Origin: Bartonella sp. 220B
GTDB taxonomy: Bacteria > Pseudomonadota > Alphaproteobacteria > Rhizobiales > Rhizobiaceae
Direction of reading: 5' to 3'
NCBI RefSeq assembly: GCF_026930205.1
Contig: NZ_JANHOI010000002.1
Span: 238,014-302,013, forward strand
DNA length: 64,000 nucleotides
Of the stretch, positions 10,594 to 19,035 are shown in pieces. Every line of letters begins with the position of its first letter. The stretch's first letter is position 1. The translations under genes were made by a program, and so were the position numbers. The notes beneath the pieces were generated by a model. That model was not told the origin of the DNA and did not search any database. It saw nothing but the letters and a program-made list of their open reading frames with translations.

Positions 10594-11780
10594 GATATTT
10601 TATCCGAGTGGTATAGAGATTTTCGATGTTTAAATTTATTTACCAATTTTTGAAGAGCGCCTTGAATAACCTCGTTAAGTTTTGTGGGGATACCAATTTG
10701 ATGATTTGTTAAGAGCATGAAAAAAATAAGCATACTCATTCCTATGGGTGTAATATAAAGCAGAGGAATGTAGGCAAGATCACCCTTTGCTTTTTCGGCG
10801 AAAAAATATCCTATCCAATACACTAATAAAGAAATACTAATCGCAGAGAAGTTTGCAGAGTTGCGTGCTTGTCGATATGAGCGTGTATCTCCTGCTGCTG
10901 CTAATGCAATGAGTGAAAAAACAATTGGATAGAGCCATTCTGTGAGTCTGCGATGAAACTCAGCTTTATAGTGGAGAGGTTTTCGTTGATAGTAGGGATC
11001 TTTCGGGTCAGGATTTCGTAAATAAGAAAGAGGACGGTCTTTTGGGTAAAGTGTGGGTGTTTTATCGTTGGGGATGAATTCACTCAAGTTAAAGGTATAC
11101 GAGCTGAATTGAACGATTGAAACGCTCTTATTTTGATGATTGTTTCTTTCTATTTCACCATTATTGAGGACTAAAAAATGGCCATTTTTATTGCTTACAA
11201 TTGACGCATCTGTTGCATAATAAAAAATATCAGTTTTAGAATCACGTTGGTCAGCGATGAAAAGATGCTTAAGTGTTCCGTTTGGATTTCGTCCACCAAT
11301 TTCTATGTAAAGGTTATTGGCGAGTTTTTGGAAGCTGCCTTCACTAATGAAAAGATTAATAAGATCAAAATGAGCACTTGCAAGCATTTGTCGCATATTA
11401 AGTCTAGCTTGAGGAACAACAAAATTGGCTATAGAAAAGGAGGCACAGGCTGCAACAATTGCGAGGAGAAGAATAGGTTTCCAGACAGTATTTTTTGGAA
11501 AACCGGAGGCACTGATGATTGCAAGCTCTGAGTCTTGATTCATTGCTGAAAGGGTACTTGTAATCGCAATGACTAATGCAAAGGGAATGACAAGAAAAAT
11601 AACAGAAGGGACCAATGAGAGTGAAAATTGCAAAACTGTGAAGAGTGTTTGTTTACTTGTTGTGAGAAAGTTTATCCGTGCAAGAATCTGCACTGTCCAA
11701 CTGATACTGACTGCTGCAATCATAACAGCACTAAACAGCACAAGAACACGTTTTAGGATATATAACTCAATGATACGCAT
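10590..11780 (-). CDS. lptF: LPS export permease LptF
   Basis: This is the second Lpt permease of the YjgP/YjgQ family (396 residues). It begins MRIIELYILKRVLVLFSAVM and has paired N-terminal helices, a periplasmic middle domain (RRLTEW and FHRR near the second helix set) and three C-terminal helices. It is the first gene of the minus-strand lptF-lptG-lptD-surA-pdxA-rsmA operon, whose promoter must lie in the 11781-12199 intergenic region. No frameshift or missing segment is seen. Confidence 0.93.
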   Translation of the reverse strand: MRIIELYILKRVLVLFSAVMIAAVSISWTVQILARINFLTTSKQTLFTVLQFSLSLVPSVIFLVIPFALVIAITSTLSAMNQDSELAIISASGFPKNTVWKPILLLAIVAACASFSIANFVVPQARLNMRQMLASAHFDLINLFISEGSFQKLANNLYIEIGGRNPNGTLKHLFIADQRDSKTDIFYYATDASIVSNKNGHFLVLNNGEIERNNHQNKSVSIVQFSSYTFNLSEFIPNDKTPTLYPKDRPLSYLRNPDPKDPYYQRKPLHYKAEFHRRLTEWLYPIVFSLIALAAAGDTRSYRQARNSANFSAISISLLVYWIGYFFAEKAKGDLAYIPLLYITPIGMSMLIFFMLLTNHQIGIPTKLNEVIQGALQKLVNKFKHRKSLYHSDKIS

Positions 11781-12199
11781 AAACTGGATAACATCCTCAG
11801 TCTTTAATGAGAGAGTAAATATTGTACACTGTCTTTTAGATGAAAAATATAACCAATAAAAAATATTTTTATATATTGCGCACTTTCATAAAATAAAGAA
11901 CATGAGATTGTTAGCCAACTTCAATCCATTCTATTTATATTCTATTTTCAACTATAGTCCATAGAGAAGCAAGAAAACAAACTCAAATATTTTTTCTATG
12001 AATTTAGGGTTTTTATGAACTTAGGAAATGACGAGAGGTCTTTTTCCTGCTGTGAGATAGTTTAAAAAAAGTAACATGCACAATCGAAACAAGATGGTTT
12101 GTTATATTTTTAACTCTTTCTTTTTATGTGAGAGGTGATAGAAGCTTCTTCAAAAAACGTTGACTTTGTTTATAATTTATAAAGAATGATGAGGGTTTA
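11781..12199. other. Divergent intergenic region, no gene seen
   Basis: This 419-bp AT-rich stretch separates lptF (-) from holC (+) and should hold both promoters. A TATAAT at 12171-12176 lies upstream of holC without a convincing -35 box at normal spacing. No open frame or structured RNA was found. In related Rhizobiales a leucyl aminopeptidase gene (pepA) commonly lies here (from memory), and no remnant of it was recognisable. Confidence 0.6.
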
Positions 12200-12646
12200 A
12201 TGGATATTCTGTTTTATCATTTGACGCAGTCAACGCTAGGAGATATTTTGCCAACCCTTGTAGAGCGTGCATTGGCGCGTTTTTGCAAGATAACCATACA
12301 ATGTGTGAGTGAAGAGCAACGCGATGCTATAGATATGCGTCTATGGGTTTATGCTGATGAAGCATTTATTGGACATGGGACTGAATATGATCCATATCCA
12401 AGTTTGCAGCCCGTATTTCTTACTACAGGGCAGGAAAATCCGAATGATTCAAAGATACGCTTTCTTATAGAAGGAGCAGTTTGCTCAAATATTGATACTT
12501 ATCAGCGGCTTGTCGTGATATTTGATGGACAAAATGATCAGCAATTAAATCTTGTTCGTGCACAGTGGAAAAAATATAAAATGGAAAATCATAATTTAAC
12601 TTATTGGCAGCAGAATGAAAATCGCTGTTGGGAAAAACAGGCTTAA
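12200..12646 (+). CDS. holC: DNA polymerase III subunit chi
   Basis: Chi links the clamp-loader psi subunit to single-strand binding protein at the replication fork. The 148-residue sequence matches the family: MDILFYHLTQSTL at the N-terminus, the middle RLWVYADEAFIGHG, and the later YQRLVVIFDGQ. A GAGG lies about 6 bases before the ATG. It is followed directly by a 36-codon frame whose ATG overlaps the holC stop. Confidence 0.9.
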   Translation: MDILFYHLTQSTLGDILPTLVERALARFCKITIQCVSEEQRDAIDMRLWVYADEAFIGHGTEYDPYPSLQPVFLTTGQENPNDSKIRFLIEGAVCSNIDTYQRLVVIFDGQNDQQLNLVRAQWKKYKMENHNLTYWQQNENRCWEKQA

Positions 12647-12756
12647 TGCGTGTAACGTTTGTTATTTTGATTTTTATAGGATTGATAGGAAACATAAATC
12701 CTGCGTTCTTTATTGCGAAAGGATTGGGAGGGGGATGCGTTGAGTTTTTATTATGA
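12646..12756 (+). CDS. Candidate small membrane protein coupled to holC
   Basis: This is a 36-residue frame whose ATG overlaps the holC stop codon (TAATG), the arrangement expected for translational coupling. It starts MRVTFVILIFIGLIG, a single hydrophobic segment after a short basic start, then a Gly-rich tail (GLGGGC). No family is recognised. It may be a real small membrane protein, a signal peptide left from a decayed gene, or chance. Conservation in other Bartonella would decide. Confidence 0.3.
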   Translation: MRVTFVILIFIGLIGNINPAFFIAKGLGGGCVEFLL

Positions 12757-12810
12757 TTTTTCTTTTGGGAGTGTTCAAGATGTGGGTTACAATCAAAAAA
12801 AATAAACGGT

Positions 12811-13083
12811 ATGATGATGACCGTTATTGATCGAATTTTGCTCATTTTATGGGCTGTGATATTAGCCTTTTTTTGCGTTTCGTTGGTAGGGACAACGCAT
12901 ATCCTGTCACAAATTTTCCCTATTACTTATATTGGCAATATTGCGGATATCTTATTCTTTTTTCTGAGTGCGTTGTTTGCTGGAATATTGTGGTGGAGTA
13001 TACCGCAACCAATGTCTTTAAAAATGAAACTAGCGGCATTTTTGCCGCTAGTCCTCATTTTATTCGTCTTCACTATGTTTTAG
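12811..13083 (+). CDS. Small hypothetical membrane protein, three helices
   Basis: The 90-residue sequence is mostly hydrophobic, with helices at about residues 8-28, 40-64 and 72-90 and few charged residues. No family is recognised. Three consecutive ATG codons (12811, 12814, 12817) could serve as start, and no strong ribosome-binding site precedes them. The 3' end overlaps the stop of the convergent transporter gene by 4 bp. Its last codons contain the terminator hairpin for that transporter, so both are encoded in the same bases. Confidence 0.5.
   Translation: MMMTVIDRILLILWAVILAFFCVSLVGTTHILSQIFPITYIGNIADILFFFLSALFAGILWWSIPQPMSLKMKLAAFLPLVLILFVFTMF
13029..13052 (-). terminator. Terminator of the MHS transporter, inside the convergent gene
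   Basis: A perfect 10-bp stem (ACTAGCGGCA at 13029-13038 with its complement at 13043-13052) has a 4-base loop. Read on the minus strand it is followed by TTTCATTTTT, so it suits the transporter transcript. It lies within the last 19 codons of the plus-strand 90-residue frame. Confidence 0.7.
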
Positions 13084-14369
13084 TTAGATATTTCATCATC
13101 TTTAAAACCAACGAAACAAAGCAATGAGATAAATGAGGCAAGAAATAAATAATAACCAACATAAGAAACATCAAAATGTTGCACCAAGTATTCTGCAATA
13201 TAAGGAGCGAGAGATCCTCCAATAATGCCGGATAAATTAAAAGTTACAGAAGCACCGGTGTACCGAATTTCTGTTGGGTATGGTGAAGCTAAAACAGCAC
13301 CAAGAGGACTATATATCATTCCCATGATCGATAACCCAATGATAGACATTACAAAAACCCCTATAATTCCAGAGCTTAAAAAATAGGGAATTACGAAAGA
13401 ATAGACTCCAGTAATTATTGTGATCCATATCATCAAAGTTCTACGTCTAATACGATCAGCGAGTATTCCAGTCAGAACAGTAAAAATACCGCAGAAAATA
13501 GCACCGACGATTTCTACTTGAAGAGCCTGATAAAATGGCAATTGCAAATAGTTTGTTGTATAGCTTAACAAATAGGCGCTCACCAAATAAAAGAGAACAA
13601 ATGTTGCCATACCACAAAATGTACCAAGAAAGAGAACCCGTGGATATTTAAAAAAGACATCTATTATTGGAGCTTTAACACGCTCTTTACGTTCAAGAGT
13701 TTTTTTAAATGCTGGTGTTTCGTTAATGGAGAGACGAACCCATAATCCTATGATCATAAGAACAACTGAACCGATAAAAGGAATACGCCATCCCCATGCT
13801 ATAAGCTCATTATGATCAAAAAAATGCAACAGACCTAAATAAACAATAACAGATAAAAACAAGCCAAACGGAACACCTAATTGAGGAAACATTGCATACC
13901 AGCCACGTTTCTCTGGTGGCGCATTTTCTGTTGCAAGTAGCACTGCTCCCCCCCATTCGCCTCCTAATCCCATACCTTGTCCAATGCGGCATATAGTTAA
14001 GAAGAAAGGTGCCCACCATCCGGCTGTTTCATAAGTAGGGAGAAAACCAATAATAACTGTTGATAGTCCCATTGTAAGAAGAGCAGCAATAAGCGTTGCC
14101 TTTCTTCCTATTTTATCTCCAAAATGTCCAAAAACAATAGATCCAAAGGGGCGGGAAAAAAAAGCCGCCCCAAAGATTAGGAAAGACTGTAAAATTGCAA
14201 GTTGATCATTTTGCGTTGGAAAAAATACATGAGGAAATATAAGAGCTGCAGCAGTTGCAAAGACATAAAAATCGAAAAATTCAATTGTTGGACCAATAAG
14301 GCTTGCAAACAAAATGTGAAGAGTAGAATTTTTTTTGCTTATATCTTGTATTTCTGAGTTTATAGACAT
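13080..14369 (-). CDS. MFS transporter, metabolite:H+ symporter (MHS) type
   Basis: This 429-residue protein with about 12 hydrophobic segments belongs to the major facilitator superfamily, MHS branch (ProP, KgtP, ShiA, CitA-like). The signature between helices 2 and 3 is GHFGDKIGRKATLI, and the MHS-specific RIGQGMGLGGEWGGAVLL follows. Helix 1 starts with GPTIEFFDFYVF, also typical. These proteins import organic acids, osmolytes or amino acids with protons; the substrate cannot be told from sequence. It stands alone, converging on the small membrane-protein gene, and has its own terminator. Confidence 0.88.
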   Translation of the reverse strand: MSINSEIQDISKKNSTLHILFASLIGPTIEFFDFYVFATAAALIFPHVFFPTQNDQLAILQSFLIFGAAFFSRPFGSIVFGHFGDKIGRKATLIAALLTMGLSTVIIGFLPTYETAGWWAPFFLTICRIGQGMGLGGEWGGAVLLATENAPPEKRGWYAMFPQLGVPFGLFLSVIVYLGLLHFFDHNELIAWGWRIPFIGSVVLMIIGLWVRLSINETPAFKKTLERKERVKAPIIDVFFKYPRVLFLGTFCGMATFVLFYLVSAYLLSYTTNYLQLPFYQALQVEIVGAIFCGIFTVLTGILADRIRRRTLMIWITIITGVYSFVIPYFLSSGIIGVFVMSIIGLSIMGMIYSPLGAVLASPYPTEIRYTGASVTFNLSGIIGGSLAPYIAEYLVQHFDVSYVGYYLFLASFISLLCFVGFKDDEISN

Positions 14370-14956
14370 GAATAGAATGTCCCTTTCAGTATTATGACAA
14401 AATCAAATTACGAAACTAACTTCTTTAATTATAAAATCGAATCAGCATCGAGTCGATATTATTACGCTTCTCATGTAAGAGAACAATGACTATGGTATGA
14501 TAAGCATAGATGGTTGTACTTTATTTAACCAAATTCAATGCACAAAGGCACTATTTAAAACGCCATAAAAGATGAAAATATATTTTTACAAACAACGTAA
14601 TTTTATATAATTTTATTCTGCTGTTTCTTTTACAATAGACGTTATTTTAGCCTGTTTAGGAAGCAATCTGATTTTTCAGATTATTGTTTAGTCTCACAAG
14701 AATATTCAAAAAGTCTTTTTATAGATGCAATTAAAACACTTTTTAAGTGCATTATAAATTATTTTCATTTTTTGGTTGTGTGTAAGTTTAAAAATACACA
14801 CTGTAATATTTGGTTAGTTAGAGCTTAGTGCATTGAATGCTACGTATAGAGTGATTTGTCTTCTTGAAAAACATGAGAGAGCAAGTACGTCATGCTGTCT
14901 TTTCTGTGCACTTTTTCGAAATATGCGGATTTTTTTAAGATCATGGAGTGTGGAGA
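14370..14956. other. Intergenic region before the autotransporter cluster
   Basis: These 587 AT-rich bases hold divergent promoters for the transporter and the first autotransporter. A 7-bp inverted repeat (GTGTGTA at 14778-14784, TACACAC at 14795-14801) lies about 160 bp before the autotransporter start. The last 60 bases resemble the leader of the fourth autotransporter (shared TGCGG..ATTTTT and AGTGTGGAGAATGC-like block). No gene is seen. Confidence 0.5.
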
Positions 14957-16165
14957 ATGCAACACAAATTGATGTTGAGTGTTTGGGCATTGATGAACGG
15001 TAGTTTCGTTGTAAATATTGCAACTGTAGATGGAGTAGCTTCACCACGAGAGAAACCATTAATATCAGTATGCATAAGCAAGAATCTAAGAGAAAATGGT
15101 AAAAATCTCATTGATAAAAATTTTATAATTAAGGGTGGTCAAGTTGAAACTGTCGGGAAAGGCAAGTTTTTCACGGATACTCTTATTGAGGAATATGGCT
15201 TACAAAGCGTTGAGTATGGAGGACAAACACAAGATACTACAATCTGTGGTGGTGAACAAATTGTTTTGGGGGAGGAGAGTTCTGCTTATAACACTGAAAT
15301 TTATGGTAAAGGTGAAGCATTTGGACAACAGAATGTGTATGATGATGGAGTTGCTTTCTTCACAAATATTATGAGTGGAGGAGAACAAAATCTCAGTACG
15401 TGGCTTGGCAACAAGGGAGGGGTAGCAGTGGATACAAAGGTTTTTGCAGCTGGGGTGCAAAATGTTTTCACAGGCGGTAAGGCAAATACCGTTACTTTGG
15501 AAGAGGGAGCTCTTCAAAGAGTCCATGCTGGTGGGTATGTGAAAACTCTGATGATTAATGATGGAGCCATTTCATTAGTCTATTCTGGTGCGATATTGGA
15601 AGGGGAAGTAAAGATTAATGGCTCTGGGAAACTTCACCTTTACGCTGGAGATAAGGGGCAGCAAACGAAAGTAGAAGAGATTGTTTTAAATGGCAAAGAA
15701 TCTCAATTACGCTCTATTGCTACGGAAGTTGATGGATCAAGTTCTCTGATTAAGAAATTAGGAGGTCAGGGGAGTGTTATTTATACTGCTACTTCTATGG
15801 GTTCCACAGAGTTGAACCCATACTATTCTCTCCTGCGTATTGGTGATCTTTCGGGTAATATAGATTTCATTTTTAGAGCCAATTTTGCAGAGAGTTATGG
15901 TGATTACCTTTCGATTGAAAAGGGAACAGGAAACCATACAGTAAGTGTTATGGACTCTGGTACTGAAATTACCGAATCTTTTTTTCATTCATTGGATTTA
16001 ATTACTGATAAAAGTGGAGGTGCTCATTTTACCTTAAAAAATCATTTTGGGGGCAAAGCGGATGCTGTTGATGGTGGAGCTTATATGTATGATCTAAAGC
16101 AACAAGATCAAAACGGGGGAAAATTTGGTATTTGGCGATCTCAGAAAAGCCTTCTACGTCCTTAA
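14957..16165 (+). CDS. AIDA-repeat autotransporter passenger, barrel lost by frameshift
   Basis: This 402-residue protein has a signal peptide (MQHKLMLSVWALMNG..) and AIDA-type passenger repeats (GGEQIVLG, GGVAVDTKVFAAGVQNV, GGYVKTL). It then has the conserved passenger end (LHLYAGD, SGGAHFTL, DAVDGGAYMYDLKQ), but no beta-barrel. The ATG at 14957 has GGAG 8 bases upstream. Near 16120 the family motif IWYLA is broken: the sequence reads GIWRSQ, whereas a paralog has KIWYLA at the same place. One A missing from the G5A4 run at 16115-16123 explains it. Restoring it fuses this frame to the next one as a 1,239-residue protein. As it stands it could only release a periplasmic passenger. The relation to Bartonella Iba proteins is family knowledge. 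Confidence 0.8.
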   Translation: MQHKLMLSVWALMNGSFVVNIATVDGVASPREKPLISVCISKNLRENGKNLIDKNFIIKGGQVETVGKGKFFTDTLIEEYGLQSVEYGGQTQDTTICGGEQIVLGEESSAYNTEIYGKGEAFGQQNVYDDGVAFFTNIMSGGEQNLSTWLGNKGGVAVDTKVFAAGVQNVFTGGKANTVTLEEGALQRVHAGGYVKTLMINDGAISLVYSGAILEGEVKINGSGKLHLYAGDKGQQTKVEEIVLNGKESQLRSIATEVDGSSSLIKKLGGQGSVIYTATSMGSTELNPYYSLLRIGDLSGNIDFIFRANFAESYGDYLSIEKGTGNHTVSVMDSGTEITESFFHSLDLITDKSGGAHFTLKNHFGGKADAVDGGAYMYDLKQQDQNGGKFGIWRSQKSLLRP

Positions 16166-18675
16166 TCGCTTTGTCTCGTACAGTATTGCCTATAGCTGAA
16201 ACTTTTGAAAAAGAAGAGGATAAGACAGTTTCAAAAAATGCTATAGTCAGTTCTCATATAAGTGATTTCAGCGTTAGTAAGGGTCAATCCGTTTTGCAGA
16301 ACTCTCTGCTTAATGATGATCATACAGTTTATATTTTTGATGATGGAGAGACAAAAGGGACCAAATTTTCCATTAATAATATGGTTGAGAGAGGTGGAAC
16401 ACTCTATGTTGAAGCAGGTGGTTTTAGTAAGAATACGACCGTTGGAAATGGTGGTTCTGAAGTTGTCGCAGAACAAGGAATTTCAAAATCTACTATTGTT
16501 TATGAAGGCGGACAACAGAAGGTAGAGGGGGGAGGAACAGCAATAGATACGACAATCTATGGTGGAAACCAATTTGTTTTCGGAGAGGGTGATGTGAATG
16601 ACGGAGTTGTGAGTAGTACTGCTTATAGCACCACAATTTATGGTCAAGGTGAGGCACTGGGGCAACAGAGTGTGTATGATGATGGGGTAGTTTCAGACAC
16701 AAAAATTATGAGAGGAGGAGTACAAAATCTTGCTAAGTGGTTCGCAGATGATGATGATTTTGCCCTAAAGAGTGGTGGTTTAGCAATGAATACTGAAGTT
16801 TTTGCAGGTGGCATGCAGCGTGTTTTAGCAGGAGGTGAGGCAGATATTGTCACGTTATACGCTGGTGCTGTTCAAGTCGTTCATGCTGGTGGATACATGA
16901 AAAATTTGACAATTCATGGCGGAGCTCATTCGTGGATCTTTTCTGGTGCGATATTAGGAGAAGAAATAACCGTTAATGATTTGGGACAGCTCAATCTTTA
17001 TGCTGGAGATGATAAATTTCGCACTACGGCAGAAGAGATCAACTTAAGTGGAGAAATGTCTAAATTATACTCTATTGCTAACATTTCTGACGAAAGGAGC
17101 TCTTACATTCAAAATTTGAGTGGTGCAGGGGAAGTTATTTTTGCTTCTGCCGAGTCTCATTTATACTACTCTCGACTTTATATTGATAATCTTTCAGGAA
17201 GCCTACATTTTAATTTTAATGTTAGCCTTGCAGAAGGGAAAGGGGATTCCCTCTTTATTAAAAATGGTTCAGGATATCATACAATAAATGTTAAAGACTC
17301 AGGTCTTGAAATCGCTGATCCTTCTTCAAAAAGTCTTGATATTATTGTTGATAAAAGTGGAGGAGCGAATTTTACTCTGCAAAACTTTTCTGGTGCAAAT
17401 GTTAAGGCTATTGATGGTGGAACCTATACATATGGTCTAAAGCAGAAAAATGGTGAGGATGGAAGTGAAAAAATTTGGTATTTGGCTGCGGTTTCCATTG
17501 ACAATATACCACGGGGGAAAAGAACTCCGAGACATTTAAACCATAATCAATCTGTTGCTTTTCTTTCAACTGTTCCAGCACTAAGAGATCAAGCTTCTGA
17601 GGTGGTACGTTTCGCAGAACACTATCATTCTTCTGAAGAGCAGGAGCAGTCTGTTGTTTCTGCAAATGCTCCGTCATTTTCTGATCAGATACTGTTACGT
17701 CCAATTAATCAAAATAAACTTTCTCAACAAGTGAATGAAAAACTTTCAGTTTCTGATTTTTTAACCACGCCTTCTACGGATGCGGTTTTGTCATTGTCTG
17801 TTACACCGGCACTTGTTTTTAAGAATGAGTTGCAAACTGTGCGTGCGGGGAGAGGAATTCTAGAAAAAAATAAAAAAACTTCTGCTCTTTGGACATATGC
17901 AATCAAAAGTAAAGAGAGTGTTTCCGCAGACCACATAGATTTTAAGCTTGAACAAACAGGGATTATATTCGGGATCAGTGGTTTAAGTGAATTGGCCAAT
18001 GGGGAGTTTTATATTGGTGGTTTTGGCAGTTATGACAAAGTACGTGTTGCTCATGCTCGTGGTGGTGTTAGCGGCATAAATACCTACGGCATAGGAGCTT
18101 ATGCAACTTATTTTGACCATAGCGGATGGTATTTTGATAGTGTATTAAAATACAATCACTCTCAAAATACTTTGAATGCTGTTTCAACGAACGGTTTAGC
18201 TATTGAAGGGAATTATAACCAGTGGGCGGTAGGAACATCCTTTGAAGCAGGTTATCGGATTAAGGTAGCACAGCATAGTTGGATACAACCTTATGCGCAA
18301 TTAATGTGGTTGCAAGTTGAAGGTAAAGAGATCAAGCTTTCGAATGAAATGACGGGTGAAATAAATCCCTTTACGTCATTACGCAGTGAAGTTGGGTTAT
18401 CATTGGGGTATGAATTTTTGGATGGTGTAGAGACTTCATTGATGGGTTATGTTACGGCAGCATGGTTGCGTGAGAATAAAGATGACAATCATACGATGAT
18501 TAATAAGCAGCATCAATTTGTCACGGATTTGTCAGGGAATGCGAGTAAATTAGGGATAGGTTTAAGCAGTTTTCTCAGTAATAACTTAAGGCTTTATGCA
18601 GAAGGGCATTATGTCAAAGGGCATAAGACGAAACAGTCTCTTCAGGGTATTTTGGGAGTGCGCTATAGTTTCTGA
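16132..18675 (+). CDS. AIDA-repeat autotransporter, passenger plus barrel, no signal peptide
   Basis: The frame starts at a TTG (16132) inside the preceding gene, is open back to 16093, and has no signal peptide or ribosome-binding site. It is therefore probably the 3' part of one gene split by a -1 frameshift. Residues about 50-460 are AIDA-type repeats (GGNQFVFGEG, GGYMKNLTIHGG), ending in KIWYLAAVSI. A linker follows, then an autotransporter barrel (about 590-847) ending LQGILGVRYSF with the terminal Phe needed for BAM insertion. From 17623 to 100 bp past the stop it is identical to the fourth autotransporter. A G6 run (16527-16532) lies in the passenger. Confidence 0.8.
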   Translation: MAISEKPSTSLIALSRTVLPIAETFEKEEDKTVSKNAIVSSHISDFSVSKGQSVLQNSLLNDDHTVYIFDDGETKGTKFSINNMVERGGTLYVEAGGFSKNTTVGNGGSEVVAEQGISKSTIVYEGGQQKVEGGGTAIDTTIYGGNQFVFGEGDVNDGVVSSTAYSTTIYGQGEALGQQSVYDDGVVSDTKIMRGGVQNLAKWFADDDDFALKSGGLAMNTEVFAGGMQRVLAGGEADIVTLYAGAVQVVHAGGYMKNLTIHGGAHSWIFSGAILGEEITVNDLGQLNLYAGDDKFRTTAEEINLSGEMSKLYSIANISDERSSYIQNLSGAGEVIFASAESHLYYSRLYIDNLSGSLHFNFNVSLAEGKGDSLFIKNGSGYHTINVKDSGLEIADPSSKSLDIIVDKSGGANFTLQNFSGANVKAIDGGTYTYGLKQKNGEDGSEKIWYLAAVSIDNIPRGKRTPRHLNHNQSVAFLSTVPALRDQASEVVRFAEHYHSSEEQEQSVVSANAPSFSDQILLRPINQNKLSQQVNEKLSVSDFLTTPSTDAVLSLSVTPALVFKNELQTVRAGRGILEKNKKTSALWTYAIKSKESVSADHIDFKLEQTGIIFGISGLSELANGEFYIGGFGSYDKVRVAHARGGVSGINTYGIGAYATYFDHSGWYFDSVLKYNHSQNTLNAVSTNGLAIEGNYNQWAVGTSFEAGYRIKVAQHSWIQPYAQLMWLQVEGKEIKLSNEMTGEINPFTSLRSEVGLSLGYEFLDGVETSLMGYVTAAWLRENKDDNHTMINKQHQFVTDLSGNASKLGIGLSSFLSNNLRLYAEGHYVKGHKTKQSLQGILGVRYSF

Positions 18676-18777
18676 GTTTGTGTTTGGTCTTTCATTGGCT
18701 TTGTCGTGTATTTTTTACAAACGAGATATGCGATGAGTGGGGCGATCTTTTCTAAGATAAACGGACTTGCGGCTGTA
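17623..18777 (+). repeat. 1,155-bp perfect direct repeat, copy 1
   Basis: This segment encodes the linker and barrel of the second autotransporter frame plus 102 bp after the stop. It matches 23448-24602 base for base by eye, at a constant offset of 5,825 bp. It begins after a C/T mismatch at 17622/23447 and ends where the 3' flanks diverge after GCGGCTGTA. Confidence 0.9.
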
Positions 18778-19035
18778 GATGTTGCTGAGGAGGGGATTTT
18801 TTTATTTTACTTTTTACTGTTTGGTAAAAAGTTTCTGGAGAGATCTCAAAAAGGCAATGTAGCTATTATATCTTAAGTTCTCGATAAAATGAAGATTTTT
18901 CTAAAAAGTAAAATCTGTTTTTTGTAATGTTAATAAAGTGTTAAAGACAATTCTTAAAATTTTAGGTTGAAAATAGATTTTGCAGAGCTAATTACCTTTG
19001 ATGTCTACTCAGACGTGAAGGGGGAGGAGGTAGCT
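18676..19035. other. Intergenic region between autotransporters 2 and 3
   Basis: The first 102 bases belong to the perfect repeat. A 9-bp inverted repeat (ACTTTTTAC at 18809-18817, GTAAAAAGT at 18824-18832) follows and may be an operator or a weak hairpin. A strong ribosome-binding site (GGGAGGAGG) at 19022-19030 sets the next start. No gene is seen. Confidence 0.5.

Noticed and set aside
12160..12176. TTGACT...TATAAT as the holC promoter
   Set aside because: The two boxes are only about 5 bases apart, far from the normal 16-18.
12465..12845. Minus-strand 126-codon frame across holC and the following gap
   Set aside because: It is antisense to holC, low in complexity (HPPPNPF, repeated Ile/Lys/Asn) and lacks a ribosome-binding site.
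16100..16140. Programmed -1 ribosomal frameshift joining the first two autotransporter frames
   Set aside because: The shift direction fits, but the site reads A AAA TTT in the zero frame, which is not a standard X XXY YYZ slippery heptamer, and no downstream stem or pseudoknot was recognised. A one-base deletion is simpler.
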